Shown: in pieces, positions 31,975-40,601 of the stretch
How the letters are laid out: each line of letters opens with the position of its first letter
How positions within the stretch are numbered: the stretch's first letter is position 1
Assembly (NCBI GenBank): GCA_020047815.1
Contig: JAIFNG010000065.1
Coordinates: 1 to 64,000, forward strand
Source of the DNA: Anaerolinea sp.
Lineage (GTDB): Bacteria; Chloroflexota; Anaerolineae; Anaerolineales; Villigracilaceae
DNA: 64,000 bases
Direction: 5' to 3'
Position numbers and translations under genes: made by a program
The notes under the pieces: generated by a model
What the model saw: only the letters and a program-made list of their open reading frames with translations
Databases searched by the model: none
What the model was told of the DNA's origin: nothing

Positions 31975-32116
31975 CACAAGGAGGAGAAGAAGATGAAATG
32001 TCACCTTACAGAGGTAACTTTATCACCGACCTGAAAACTCTACTTGACGCCAGGCCTACGCTTCTCCGATGATTACACAACGGTTAACAGTTCTGTAAAC
32101 TCGGATAAAACCTGGC

Positions 32117-32605
32117 TCAATGCGCATTAACGAACTCGCTGCTCCAGTCGAACTCTGCTGAATCCTCGTACCACTGCGGCCAATGACGGCACCACCCAGG
32201 CATATGCACATCACGAACTCGATCATTGGATGGATGATAAGGCTTGATATCAAGGATTGGGGTGTCATCTTCGGCATCCATCCAGGGAACGATAACCAAC
32301 CCTTTGTCAATATCCACCCCCAGGACCGCTACTGTCGAGATGCAAATGGGGTTGGGACGCACGGGAGAGCGGGTGGCAAAGATACCCAGACTGGAAGGTC
32401 CATGAACATAAGGCTGCTCAGACTCTGTGATTCTACGATATTCCGCGGTGTCCAAATAATGACTCCACCAGATCACATTAATATGACCAAACCCATCCAA
32501 TCCATTCAAGGCAGTGCGATATTTCGGAAAAATCTTCAACACATAACCATCCGGGCCAGCCTGCACCTTGCCAACGGGTGAAAGTTTATATTCTTTTTCA
32601 GACAT
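32117..32605 (-). CDS. TrmO/TsaA-like tRNA methyltransferase family protein
   Basis: Pattern L.GFGHINVIWWSH...GIFATRSPVRPNPICISTVAVLGVD. Confidence 0.88.
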   Translation of the reverse strand: MSEKEYKLSPVGKVQAGPDGYVLKIFPKYRTALNGLDGFGHINVIWWSHYLDTAEYRRITESEQPYVHGPSSLGIFATRSPVRPNPICISTVAVLGVDIDKGLVIVPWMDAEDDTPILDIKPYHPSNDRVRDVHMPGWCRHWPQWYEDSAEFDWSSEFVNAH

Positions 32606-32729
32606 GTTTTTACTCCTGTTCTTTTTTTATAAATTGGGTTTTCAAAACAGCGGCCGCTGATTTATCCTTTACTGAGAAATGAAATTCGCCCTGCCTTGCC
32701 ACAAATGAATCATTTTTTCATCCTGACAT

Positions 32730-33545
32730 TCAACTTTTAATGACCGGAACCTGCATCTCGGTTATGGCATCGGGATCACTGCGCGACTTGCCTGCCCTCG
32801 GCAGGCGCAAATAGATCTCACGATCCGGACCATTGCTTCGAAAACCATTGGCATCAATCCATCTTAACAGGCTGGCGTATGCCCCTGCAAATCCTGTGAA
32901 CGGCCCCTTGTGAAGCGTGCTTGCCATGGTCTCAACTGCAGGCAGGGTACGAATGGATAATCCACGGATCCCTGTCACAGCCGGTGATACTGCAATACAA
33001 ACCTCTGCATCGATCTCTGGTTCCCCGGCATGGTACATCGACAGGCTTGAGTTGAAGGTCTTGACTCCCCCCCGTTGTATTTGTTCCATTAGTTCAATCC
33101 ACAAAGGTTCTTCATCCCAATACGTGGGAATGATTCTCCGAAGCGATGCAACCCGCAACGGTGCAACCCGCTTGAGGATCACTTCATAGTCTGGCAGTTG
33201 ATTCTCCTGTTCGATCATACTCAGACGGGCTTCCAGTCTTTCGAGACGGTCAAGTTGTTCCTGCACTTGCTGGCACAGTTCATTTTTCTTGAGTTTCAGC
33301 ATTCCACGCAGTTCAACCGGGGACAAGTCTTCTTCCAGAAAACGCGAAATCTGTTCAAGGGAAAACCCCAGGTCCTTGAGCGCCAAAATACGGTGCAGAC
33401 GGGGTAACTGATCAAGAGTATAGTAACGGTACCCGGTAAGAGCATCCACCTCAACAGGCAGCAACAGCCCCATATCATCATAATGGCGCAAGGTCTGGAC
33501 AGTCACCTGTCCAATACGAGCAAAAGTGCCGATCCTTGTCTTCAT
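32730..33545 (-). CDS. MerR-family regulator with GyrI-like effector domain
   Basis: MKTRIGTFARIGQVTVQTLRHYDDMGLLLP; RBS ggag; the promoter lies inside the longer track ORF, so the start at 33545 is preferred. Confidence 0.92.
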   Translation of the reverse strand: MKTRIGTFARIGQVTVQTLRHYDDMGLLLPVEVDALTGYRYYTLDQLPRLHRILALKDLGFSLEQISRFLEEDLSPVELRGMLKLKKNELCQQVQEQLDRLERLEARLSMIEQENQLPDYEVILKRVAPLRVASLRRIIPTYWDEEPLWIELMEQIQRGGVKTFNSSLSMYHAGEPEIDAEVCIAVSPAVTGIRGLSIRTLPAVETMASTLHKGPFTGFAGAYASLLRWIDANGFRSNGPDREIYLRLPRAGKSRSDPDAITEMQVPVIKS

Positions 33546-33564
33546 GTCATCTCCATTTGTAATT

Positions 33565-33595
33565 ACTATACACCCTCTGGTAACCATAGAGTCAA
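33565..33595 (-). promoter_or_regulatory. MerR-type promoter with 19-bp spacer and internal dyad
   Basis: Minus strand TTGACT-CTATGGTTACCAGAGGGTG (19)-TATAGT; dyad CTCTATGGT/ACCAGAGGG. Confidence 0.75.
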
Positions 33596-33827
33596 GGGGA
33601 GGAATCGCGAAATTATAAATCCCTTCATGGGGAAAAATTTTAAAAAGGTTACGTATTCTGTTATGGACTGCAGGGGTGACCATTGTGCCAGACCAGTGCG
33701 CGATTACAAATCCTGGGCATGCAATCCGGTCTCATGTTGGCCTGCACCCATCCTCACTTATCTGATCTCTGAAGGGTAAAGCCTTTGTACTTTTCGATTT
33801 CCCTTTCCCCCCACCGCCCAGGTTAAA

Positions 33828-33857
33828 CAAACATACGTCCTGCAAACATACGCCCTG
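33828..33857 (+). repeat. Tandem direct repeat upstream of the regulator promoter
   Basis: CAAACATACGTCCTG + CAAACATACGCCCTG (14/15 identical), directly before C-TTGACA (33859-33864). Confidence 0.8.
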
Positions 33858-33924
33858 CTTGACACAATCCTGATTCTCTTATAGACTTACGATTAAGTTT
33901 TTCATTATCCGAAAGAGACACAAA

Positions 33925-34899
33925 ATGCAAAGAGTCGAATCTGTCCACACATTTGACCAGATCAAGCTTCTGGCGGATTCTCGTCGTATGGAAATTTTGC
34001 GCCTGCTGATGGGGTCCCCCGCCACGCTCACCCAGTTGGCACAGATATTAAAACAATCTCCAGCCTGGGTGCGGCATCACATCCTGGCGCTTGAATCAGC
34101 GAACCTGATCGAGATCAGCGAAACTCGCAGGACAGGCAAGGTAACCGAGAAGTTCTATCGCGCAAAAGGAGGAGCCCTTCTTTTGCAGGAGATCGTTCTT
34201 CCAAAAAGCAAAAAACCTGCGGTCATCTTTTCCGGCAGTCATGACCTGGCACTCGAAGAGATTGCCGAACATCTTAGCAAACATGTCACCCTGTTAAACC
34301 TGCCGGTCGGCTCACTGGATGGATTGATAAATTTACGGCAGGGGCTGTGTCAAATTTCGGGCGCTCATATTTTGGATGAAACTGGCGAATACAACACACC
34401 CACGGTTCGCCACCTCTTCCCTGACCGCAAGGTGGAAATGGTCACACTCGCCTATCGCACACAGGGACTGATCCTCGCTGCGGGCAACCCCAAAAGCATC
34501 AGGAATATCCCTGATATTGTGCGCGAAGATGTAAAGTTCATTAATCGCAATGCAGGTTCAGGAACGAGACTGTGGTTTGATGCGGAACTCAAAAAACAAA
34601 AAATCGATTCGGCACACATCAACGGCTATGACAGTTCCGTAAAAACACACAGCGAAGCCGCCGGGTTGATCTCTCAGAAAAAAGCAGACGTATCCATCGG
34701 TTTGCAAGCCGCAGCACACCAGTACGGACTGGACTTCATTCCTCTATTTGAAGAACGCTACGACCTTGTTCTACCGAGGGAAAACGAAAAAGTACTTTCT
34801 CCCCTGCTCGATTATCTGCAAACGATCAACTTTCGAACCGGACTTAATTCATTGACAGGTTACAACGCATCCCACAGCGGCGAACAGGTTTTAGTGTAG
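33925..34899 (+). CDS. ArsR/ModE-like HTH regulator fused to a PBP-like (molybdate/tungstate-type) ligand domain
   Basis: N-terminal LADSRRMEILRLLMGSPATLTQLAQILKQSPAWVRHHILALESANLIEI wHTH; C-terminal RNAGSGTRLWFDAEL...HSEAAGLISQKKADVSIGLQAAA typical of COG1910-type domains. Confidence 0.88.
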   Translation: MQRVESVHTFDQIKLLADSRRMEILRLLMGSPATLTQLAQILKQSPAWVRHHILALESANLIEISETRRTGKVTEKFYRAKGGALLLQEIVLPKSKKPAVIFSGSHDLALEEIAEHLSKHVTLLNLPVGSLDGLINLRQGLCQISGAHILDETGEYNTPTVRHLFPDRKVEMVTLAYRTQGLILAAGNPKSIRNIPDIVREDVKFINRNAGSGTRLWFDAELKKQKIDSAHINGYDSSVKTHSEAAGLISQKKADVSIGLQAAAHQYGLDFIPLFEERYDLVLPRENEKVLSPLLDYLQTINFRTGLNSLTGYNASHSGEQVLV

Positions 34900-34914
34900 G
34901 TCATTATCACGCTC

Positions 34915-35361
34915 ATGAAAAAACTCCTTACCATTCTTCTCTCTCTGATCCTTCTGCTCCCTGCCTGCTCGCCCGCAGCCACACTAACTGCGGTCGACCC
35001 TATTCAAACTCAGAAGACCGAAGCCACATCCACCCCCGCCCTCTTCCAGATTATCAGACCTGATGGCACGACATTTGGCGTGACTCTCGAAGCACTCAAA
35101 GCCCTGCCGCTTGCCACTGTCACTGCCGAGGGTAAGGTGGAGGAGGGACCCTTCTTGAGTGATGTACTGTCTCTGGCTGGAATCACCAGATTCACCGAAG
35201 TCTCGCTGACCGGCAGTTCCAATCCTGCCACCTTAACCTTTGAACAGGTGAATGAAAACACAATCCTGGATTTCAATAATCATGGCACACTAAAACTTTC
35301 AACCCTTTATATACCGAAGGCAAACTGGACAAAGGATGTGGCAAAGATCGTGGTGAAATAG
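34915..35361 (+). CDS. Small lipoprotein with one molybdopterin-oxidoreductase-like domain
   Basis: Lipobox LLLPACS; GTLKLSTLYIPKANWTKDVAKIVVK resembles the C-termini at 38327 and in the TupA fusion. Confidence 0.7.
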   Translation: MKKLLTILLSLILLLPACSPAATLTAVDPIQTQKTEATSTPALFQIIRPDGTTFGVTLEALKALPLATVTAEGKVEEGPFLSDVLSLAGITRFTEVSLTGSSNPATLTFEQVNENTILDFNNHGTLKLSTLYIPKANWTKDVAKIVVK

Positions 35362-35444
35362 TAAAAATAACCTTCCGAAAGATTTTGCCTGCCAGACATG
35401 GCTTTTGCAGATGATCCTCGGAATGATCTATTCATGGTAAAAGC

Positions 35445-35481
35445 GGTTGACTGCGCTCAGCGCAAACCCCTTTTAATTTTT
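35445..35481 (+). terminator. Intergenic hairpin in tungstate locus
   Basis: GGTT-GACT-GCGC-TCA-GCGC-A-AACC followed by CCTTTTAATTTTT. Confidence 0.5.
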
Positions 35482-35522
35482 ACAGTATCAATTAAGTATT
35501 AACTTATCTGACGAGAGAATAA

Positions 35523-36245
35523 ATGCACTACCTGCTTGGAATTGACGACACAGACAATTTGGAATCGCGCGGGACGGGACATCGTGTCCGCCAGCTGGCG
35601 GGCTGGCTTGCAGAGAATGGCCTGGCTGAACCTCTGGGAATTACCCGGCATCAGCTTTTGGTTAGCCCGCAAATCCCTTACACCTCGCACAATAGTTCAG
35701 CCTGTTTATCCGTCAAAAGCAGGAACTCAATTGACCTTTGGGAGGCTGCGCGCGAATTCCTTTTACGTGAAAGCGCGCCTGGTTCAGATGCCGGTCTGAC
35801 TCTTGCAAAATGGAACTCGATCAACAAGTGCACTGTTTCGTTTGCCCAGCGGGCGAAGATCGTGGTGTTGACCATGTCCGAGGCTGAGCAAACCGCTTCC
35901 CATTCGGGAATCCGCTGCGAGGGGTTAACCGGTACACACGGCGGAATCATTGGCGCATTATCGGCGATCGGATTGCATCGCGCCGGCAATGATGGACGCT
36001 TTTTGTGGCTGCCCGGCTTGCGTGAATTACAGGGAAAATATCCGGCTGGCGAAGTCTGCAAACTGGGGCATGTTGATCGTATCTGTTCTCTGAATAATTG
36101 GGATGTTCATTCGAAATCAATTGTGAATATCGGTGAATGGGCGCGCCCCATCCTGCGCGACGGAAAATCAATACTGTACGTGGAGAAAAAGAATGATGAA
36201 TGGCATATTATCCCCAGGGAATACATCAAGAAGTTATCCAACTGA
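35523..36245 (+). CDS. TiaS-like (GIDDTD motif) protein, short bacterial form
   Basis: MHYLLGIDDTDNLESRGTGHRVRQLAGWL, GTHGGIIGALSAIGLHRAGNDG; resembles the catalytic part of archaeal TiaS. Confidence 0.75.
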   Translation: MHYLLGIDDTDNLESRGTGHRVRQLAGWLAENGLAEPLGITRHQLLVSPQIPYTSHNSSACLSVKSRNSIDLWEAAREFLLRESAPGSDAGLTLAKWNSINKCTVSFAQRAKIVVLTMSEAEQTASHSGIRCEGLTGTHGGIIGALSAIGLHRAGNDGRFLWLPGLRELQGKYPAGEVCKLGHVDRICSLNNWDVHSKSIVNIGEWARPILRDGKSILYVEKKNDEWHIIPREYIKKLSN

Positions 36246-36771
36246 TTGGTCACTCGCATGGATTGAAGCGTTTCTGTTAATAGGCGGTGGTGTGATGGCG
36301 GTCATCCTGCACCGCTCCACCGATCTTTCGCTTGGGCTGCCCGGTCATCACGGCATCGAGTGGATGGCAATCATGATCCTCGGGCGCGCGTCTTCGCGGT
36401 ATCGCGGAGCCGGCACACTTACCAGTATCGGCGCATCGTTTACATCGTTGATACCAGGCCTGCAGAGCGGCAATTCCTTCGCATGGTTGTTCTATCTCCT
36501 GCCCGGACTGGTAATGGATTTCTCCATTTATTACTTTGCCGGGAATGCAAACAAAATCTGGTTTCTGGCATTGCTCGGTGGATTGGCCCACACTACCAAA
36601 CCGCTGGGACAATTGACCGTGAACTTAATCACTGGTTGGCCCTTTGGTTCGTTCCGTTACGGGGTGGCATACCCCTTCGCCAGCCATATGCTCTACGGGA
36701 CAATCGGCGGACTGTTGGGCGTATTGATCCTTTTTGGCATCCACTGCATATCCTCCAGGAATGAAAAGTAG
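36193..36771 (+). CDS. Multi-spanning membrane protein, possible ECF S-component-like
   Basis: About 190 aa, 5-6 hydrophobic spans, start MMNGILSP after gtggag; overlaps the end of the TiaS-like gene. Confidence 0.55.
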   Translation: MMNGILSPGNTSRSYPTDWSLAWIEAFLLIGGGVMAVILHRSTDLSLGLPGHHGIEWMAIMILGRASSRYRGAGTLTSIGASFTSLIPGLQSGNSFAWLFYLLPGLVMDFSIYYFAGNANKIWFLALLGGLAHTTKPLGQLTVNLITGWPFGSFRYGVAYPFASHMLYGTIGGLLGVLILFGIHCISSRNEK

Positions 36772-36857
36772 GTTCTTTTCGAGGCTCCAAATTCGCATCA
36801 TCTATACCGGAAATAACGGGCGCATGCGTACCCGATAAAACAAGGAGAATTAATTGT

Positions 36858-38327
36858 ATGAAACTGTATTTACGTCTGATCCTGAGCGGTGCACTTTTTC
36901 TTGCGCTGGCATTGACCTTTGCCGCTTGCTCGGGGGGAACCCAGGTCGAATCGTCACCTGTTGCAGAAGCTACGGAAGCGGTGGTTGTTGAAGCAAGCCC
37001 TGTCGCTACTGAACCAGCCATCCCTGTATTGGAAATCGCCGGGGAAGCCGAAGTCAAGTCTCTGAGCATGGAAGAATTAAAGACATTGCCCACAACAGAG
37101 GGCTACGCGGGCATTAAGAGCAGTACAGGCAAGATCACACCACCTGTCATGATGAAGGGCGTGGCGCTGAAAGACCTTGCTGAACTGATCGGCGGGATGG
37201 ATGAAACAAATGGCTTCAATGTGGTCGCCGAAGACGGTTACAGCATCACCTACTCGTATGATCAGCTTCAAAATGGTTCATTCATTGCCTACGATCCCGC
37301 CACCGGAGCAGAGCTTAAAAATCCTGTGGAATTAACCGCCATCCTAGCCTACGAAGCAGACGGCAAACCATTTGACCCCAAACAGGATGGTGCCCTGCGC
37401 CTGGCAATTGTCAGCGCGGATTTGACCCAGGTCACAGACGGCCACTGGGCTGTGAAATGGGTCAATAAACTCGAAGTCAAGAACCTGGGAGCAGAATGGG
37501 CATTACAACTGGACGGTGCGATTTCCAAGCCAACAGACCGCGTCAGCATCGAATCCTGCGGCGCACCGCAATGTCATGGAGCCTCCTGGGTGGACGATAA
37601 AGGACAGGAGTGGGCTGGCGTACCTTTGTATTATTTCGTCGGCTCGGTGGATGATGAGATCGAACATGAAGGCCCTGCGTTCAATCGTACGCTTGCCGAT
37701 GCAGGATATAGCGTGGACGTGATCGCCGCCGACGGTTACACCGTCACTTTCGATGCGGCACGTGTCCAATACAACAAGGACATCATCGTGGCGTACAAGG
37801 TCAACGAGAACCAGCTGCCTGATGATTTCTTCCCTCTGCGCCTGGTCGGTGACGACCTCGAGAAAAGCGAGATGGCTGGCATGATCGCCCAAATCAAAGT
37901 CGGCCTCGAGCCGCTTCCTGTTATCGAACCCGCAGCAACAGAAGCACCAGCCGCCCCTGCGGCTGCAGCAACGGGAAGTCTGGTTATCACAGGTCTGGTG
38001 AATCAGGAAATGGGGTTCATGGAAGCCGACCTGCGCGCGCTGGAAGTCTTGACGATCAATGCCGAACACCCAAAAAATGGGAAACAGGATTTTGACGGCG
38101 TCTCCCTGAACGCCCTGCTTGATATGGCAGGCGTGAAAGACGGCGCGAAGACACTATTCGTCACTGCAGCAGACGGATACACGTCGGAAATAAGTTTGAG
38201 CGATGTACGCGCCTGCACAGACTGCCTGCTTGGCTTCACCAACACGGCGGAACAGTTCAAGCTGGTCATGCCAAACCTGCCCAGCAATACCTGGGCAAAA
38301 GATGTGATCAAGATCGAAATGAAATAG
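36858..38327 (+). CDS. Lipoprotein with about three molybdopterin-oxidoreductase-like domains
   Basis: Lipobox TFAACSG; internal repeats (DLAELIGG...VVAEDGYSITYS; TLADAGYSVDVIAADGYTVTFD; ALLDMAGVKDGAKTLFVTAADGYTSEISLSDVRACTDC). Confidence 0.8.
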   Translation: MKLYLRLILSGALFLALALTFAACSGGTQVESSPVAEATEAVVVEASPVATEPAIPVLEIAGEAEVKSLSMEELKTLPTTEGYAGIKSSTGKITPPVMMKGVALKDLAELIGGMDETNGFNVVAEDGYSITYSYDQLQNGSFIAYDPATGAELKNPVELTAILAYEADGKPFDPKQDGALRLAIVSADLTQVTDGHWAVKWVNKLEVKNLGAEWALQLDGAISKPTDRVSIESCGAPQCHGASWVDDKGQEWAGVPLYYFVGSVDDEIEHEGPAFNRTLADAGYSVDVIAADGYTVTFDAARVQYNKDIIVAYKVNENQLPDDFFPLRLVGDDLEKSEMAGMIAQIKVGLEPLPVIEPAATEAPAAPAAAATGSLVITGLVNQEMGFMEADLRALEVLTINAEHPKNGKQDFDGVSLNALLDMAGVKDGAKTLFVTAADGYTSEISLSDVRACTDCLLGFTNTAEQFKLVMPNLPSNTWAKDVIKIEMK

Positions 38328-38340
38328 GTCATCCATGCAG

Positions 38341-38403
38341 CGTCCCGCAGGTTTCTTTCCAAAACGAAATCCGGTATTCCAATCTGCGGGACGTTCTTAT
38401 TTT
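38341..38403 (+). terminator. Intercistronic hairpin upstream of wtpA-like gene
   Basis: CGTCCCGCAG ... CTGCGGGACG then TTCTTATTTT. Confidence 0.6.
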
Positions 38404-39486
38404 ATGATGCGAAAATCTTTGGCAATTATCCTGCTTTTATCCCTGCTCGGGCTGTGCCTCGGTTCCTGCAGCGGTCAGGGGGCTGGGGCAGAGAAAACTC
38501 CCCTGGTGGTATTCGCCGCCGGGAGTTTGATCATCCCCTTCGACCATATTGAAAAAGCTTTTGAAGAAAAATACCCAAATATTGACGTGCAATCCGAATA
38601 CCACGGAAGCATTCAGGTCATCCGCCATGCAACAGAGCTGCACAAACCAATTGACGTGGTGACGACAGCAGATGCCGCATTGATCCCAATGCTGATGTAT
38701 GCGACCAACCTGCCAGAGACCGAACAACCGTATGCAAACTGGCATATCCGCTTTGCAAGCAATCATCTCGCACTGGCATACCAGACTGAAAGCAAATACG
38801 CCAACGAGATCAACGCGGAGAATTGGACGGAGATCATCAGCCGCCCCGACGTGAAGATCGGCATTGCCGATCCGCGTTTTGATGCTTCGGGCTACCGCGC
38901 TTTAATGGCTTTTGCACTGGCTGAAATTGCAAATGAAAATTATGGGTTGTTCAGCCCAATGTTTGACAGGCAATTCACATTCCCTGTCACGATCTTTCGC
39001 GGCGACGAATTGACAACCATCACCGTGCCTGAAATTCTGGAAACAAAATCCGGGTCACATATCGTTATCCGCGGTGCGAGCATCCAGTTGATCGCATTGC
39101 TTGAGTCAGGTGATCTGGATTATGCCTTTGAATATGAAAGCGTCATTCAACAGCATGATCTCAAGATGGTCAGCCTGCCCGCTGAAGTCAATTTGGGCGA
39201 AGATGAAAATAAGGAACTTTACCAGCAGGTTCAGGTGAATTTGGATTTCCAGCGTTTCGCCTCAATCAAACCGCAATTCCGCGGAGAGCGTATCGGTTAT
39301 GGCATAACCATCCCGGCGAGCGCGCTGCACCCAGATCAAGCCGCGCAATTTATTGCCTTTTTACTCAGCGCCGAAGGAAGGAACCTGATGGAAGCGGATC
39401 ATCATCCCATGTTTGAAACGTTCATTGCAGATGGCCACAAAAACCTGCCATCGGGTCTACAGGCGATCACAACACCGATGGAATAG
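38404..39486 (+). CDS. wtpA: WtpA/ModA-type tungstate/molybdate substrate-binding lipoprotein
   Basis: LVVFAAGSLIIPFDHIEKAFEEKYPNIDVQSEYHGS...DVVTTADAALIP; start MMRKSL chosen downstream of the hairpin. Confidence 0.9.
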   Translation: MMRKSLAIILLLSLLGLCLGSCSGQGAGAEKTPLVVFAAGSLIIPFDHIEKAFEEKYPNIDVQSEYHGSIQVIRHATELHKPIDVVTTADAALIPMLMYATNLPETEQPYANWHIRFASNHLALAYQTESKYANEINAENWTEIISRPDVKIGIADPRFDASGYRALMAFALAEIANENYGLFSPMFDRQFTFPVTIFRGDELTTITVPEILETKSGSHIVIRGASIQLIALLESGDLDYAFEYESVIQQHDLKMVSLPAEVNLGEDENKELYQQVQVNLDFQRFASIKPQFRGERIGYGITIPASALHPDQAAQFIAFLLSAEGRNLMEADHHPMFETFIADGHKNLPSGLQAITTPME

Positions 39487-39488
39487 CG

Positions 39489-40274
39489 TTGAAAAAAAGA
39501 AACCTGCTCTTTAACATCATTTTTTCCACACTGGGCGGGTTGCTGCTATTGTTTATCATTTTGCCGCTGGCCAGCATCCTGCTCGGTACTACACCGCATA
39601 CTTTATGGCTCGCACTGGTTGACACGGAAGTACTGCGCTCCATCAGCCTGACTTTCAGCGCGGCAGCGATTGCCACCTTGCTGGCTATTGTCACGGGCGT
39701 GCCACTGGCTTTTTTGCTTGCACGGAGAAAATTTAGCGGAAAACGACTGGTGGAAGCACTGGTTAATTTACCGATCGTGATTCCGCACACCGCCGCGGGG
39801 GTTGCGCTCCTGCTGGTCTTTGGCAGGCGTGGCTTGCTTGGTCAATGGCTGACACCCTTGGGCGTAACCTTTACTGATAACTTTACAGGTATCGTGGTTG
39901 CCATGTTATTTGTCAGCCTGCCGTTTCTGGTAAACCTCAGCCGAGAATCATTTGCGCTTGTTGATGAAGAACTGGAACTCGTCGCCCTGATTGACGGTGC
40001 ATCCCCATGGCAGGCGTTCTGGTATGTTTCACTCCCGCAGGCATGGCGCGGGATAATGGCAGGCGCATTGATGATGTGGGCTCGCGGCATTAGTGAATTC
40101 GGCGCAGTGGTCATTCTCGCCTATCACCCAAAGATCGTACCGGTACTGGTCTTTGAACGCTTTGAGGGATTTGGACTCGTTGCCGCCCAGCCCGTCGCCG
40201 CATTGCTTGTACTCGTGGCACTGGCAACATTTATATTTTTGCGATTATCTCTCCTGAGCGAGAGTAACGAATGA
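39489..40274 (+). CDS. wtpB: WtpB/ModB-type ABC permease
   Basis: LVNLPIVIPHTAAGVALLLVFG; EELELVALIDGASPWQAFWYVSLPQAWRGIMAGALMMWARGISEFGA EAA loop. Confidence 0.93.
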   Translation: MKKRNLLFNIIFSTLGGLLLLFIILPLASILLGTTPHTLWLALVDTEVLRSISLTFSAAAIATLLAIVTGVPLAFLLARRKFSGKRLVEALVNLPIVIPHTAAGVALLLVFGRRGLLGQWLTPLGVTFTDNFTGIVVAMLFVSLPFLVNLSRESFALVDEELELVALIDGASPWQAFWYVSLPQAWRGIMAGALMMWARGISEFGAVVILAYHPKIVPVLVFERFEGFGLVAAQPVAALLVLVALATFIFLRLSLLSESNE

Positions 40275-40296
40275 TTTTTATAAAAAGGAGAAAAAA

Positions 40297-40509
40297 ATGA
40301 AACTCAGCGCACGTAATTTATTGCAGGGGAAGGTCGTGAAAATCATCAAAGGTGCTGTCAATTCCGAGGTGACCATTGAACTACCCGGCGGCCAAAAACT
40401 TGTCTCCATCATCACTAATGCATCGGTTACCGCACTTGGATTAAAAAAAGGCAGGGAAGCGTATGCAGTCATCAAGGCGTCCAGCATTATGGTCGCTGTT
40501 GACGAATAA
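40297..40509 (+). CDS. Mop-domain molybdate/tungstate-binding protein (molbindin)
   Basis: MKLSARNLLQGKVVKIIKGAVNSEVTIELPGG...ALGLKKGREAYAVIKASSIMVAVDE. Confidence 0.93.
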   Translation: MKLSARNLLQGKVVKIIKGAVNSEVTIELPGGQKLVSIITNASVTALGLKKGREAYAVIKASSIMVAVDE

Positions 40510-40601
40510 ATCCATCTTGAACATCCGTTCCGAAGAATTATCCCAACCTGTCTTCGGAACGATTTAGTTCGCAAATCATATTATTTCAAGGAGAAAGAAG
40601 A

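Noticed and set aside
33600-33924. Possible molybdenum-cofactor riboswitch upstream of the tungstate-locus regulator
   Set aside because: I could not fit the Moco RNA consensus by eye; needs an Infernal/Rfam search before claiming.
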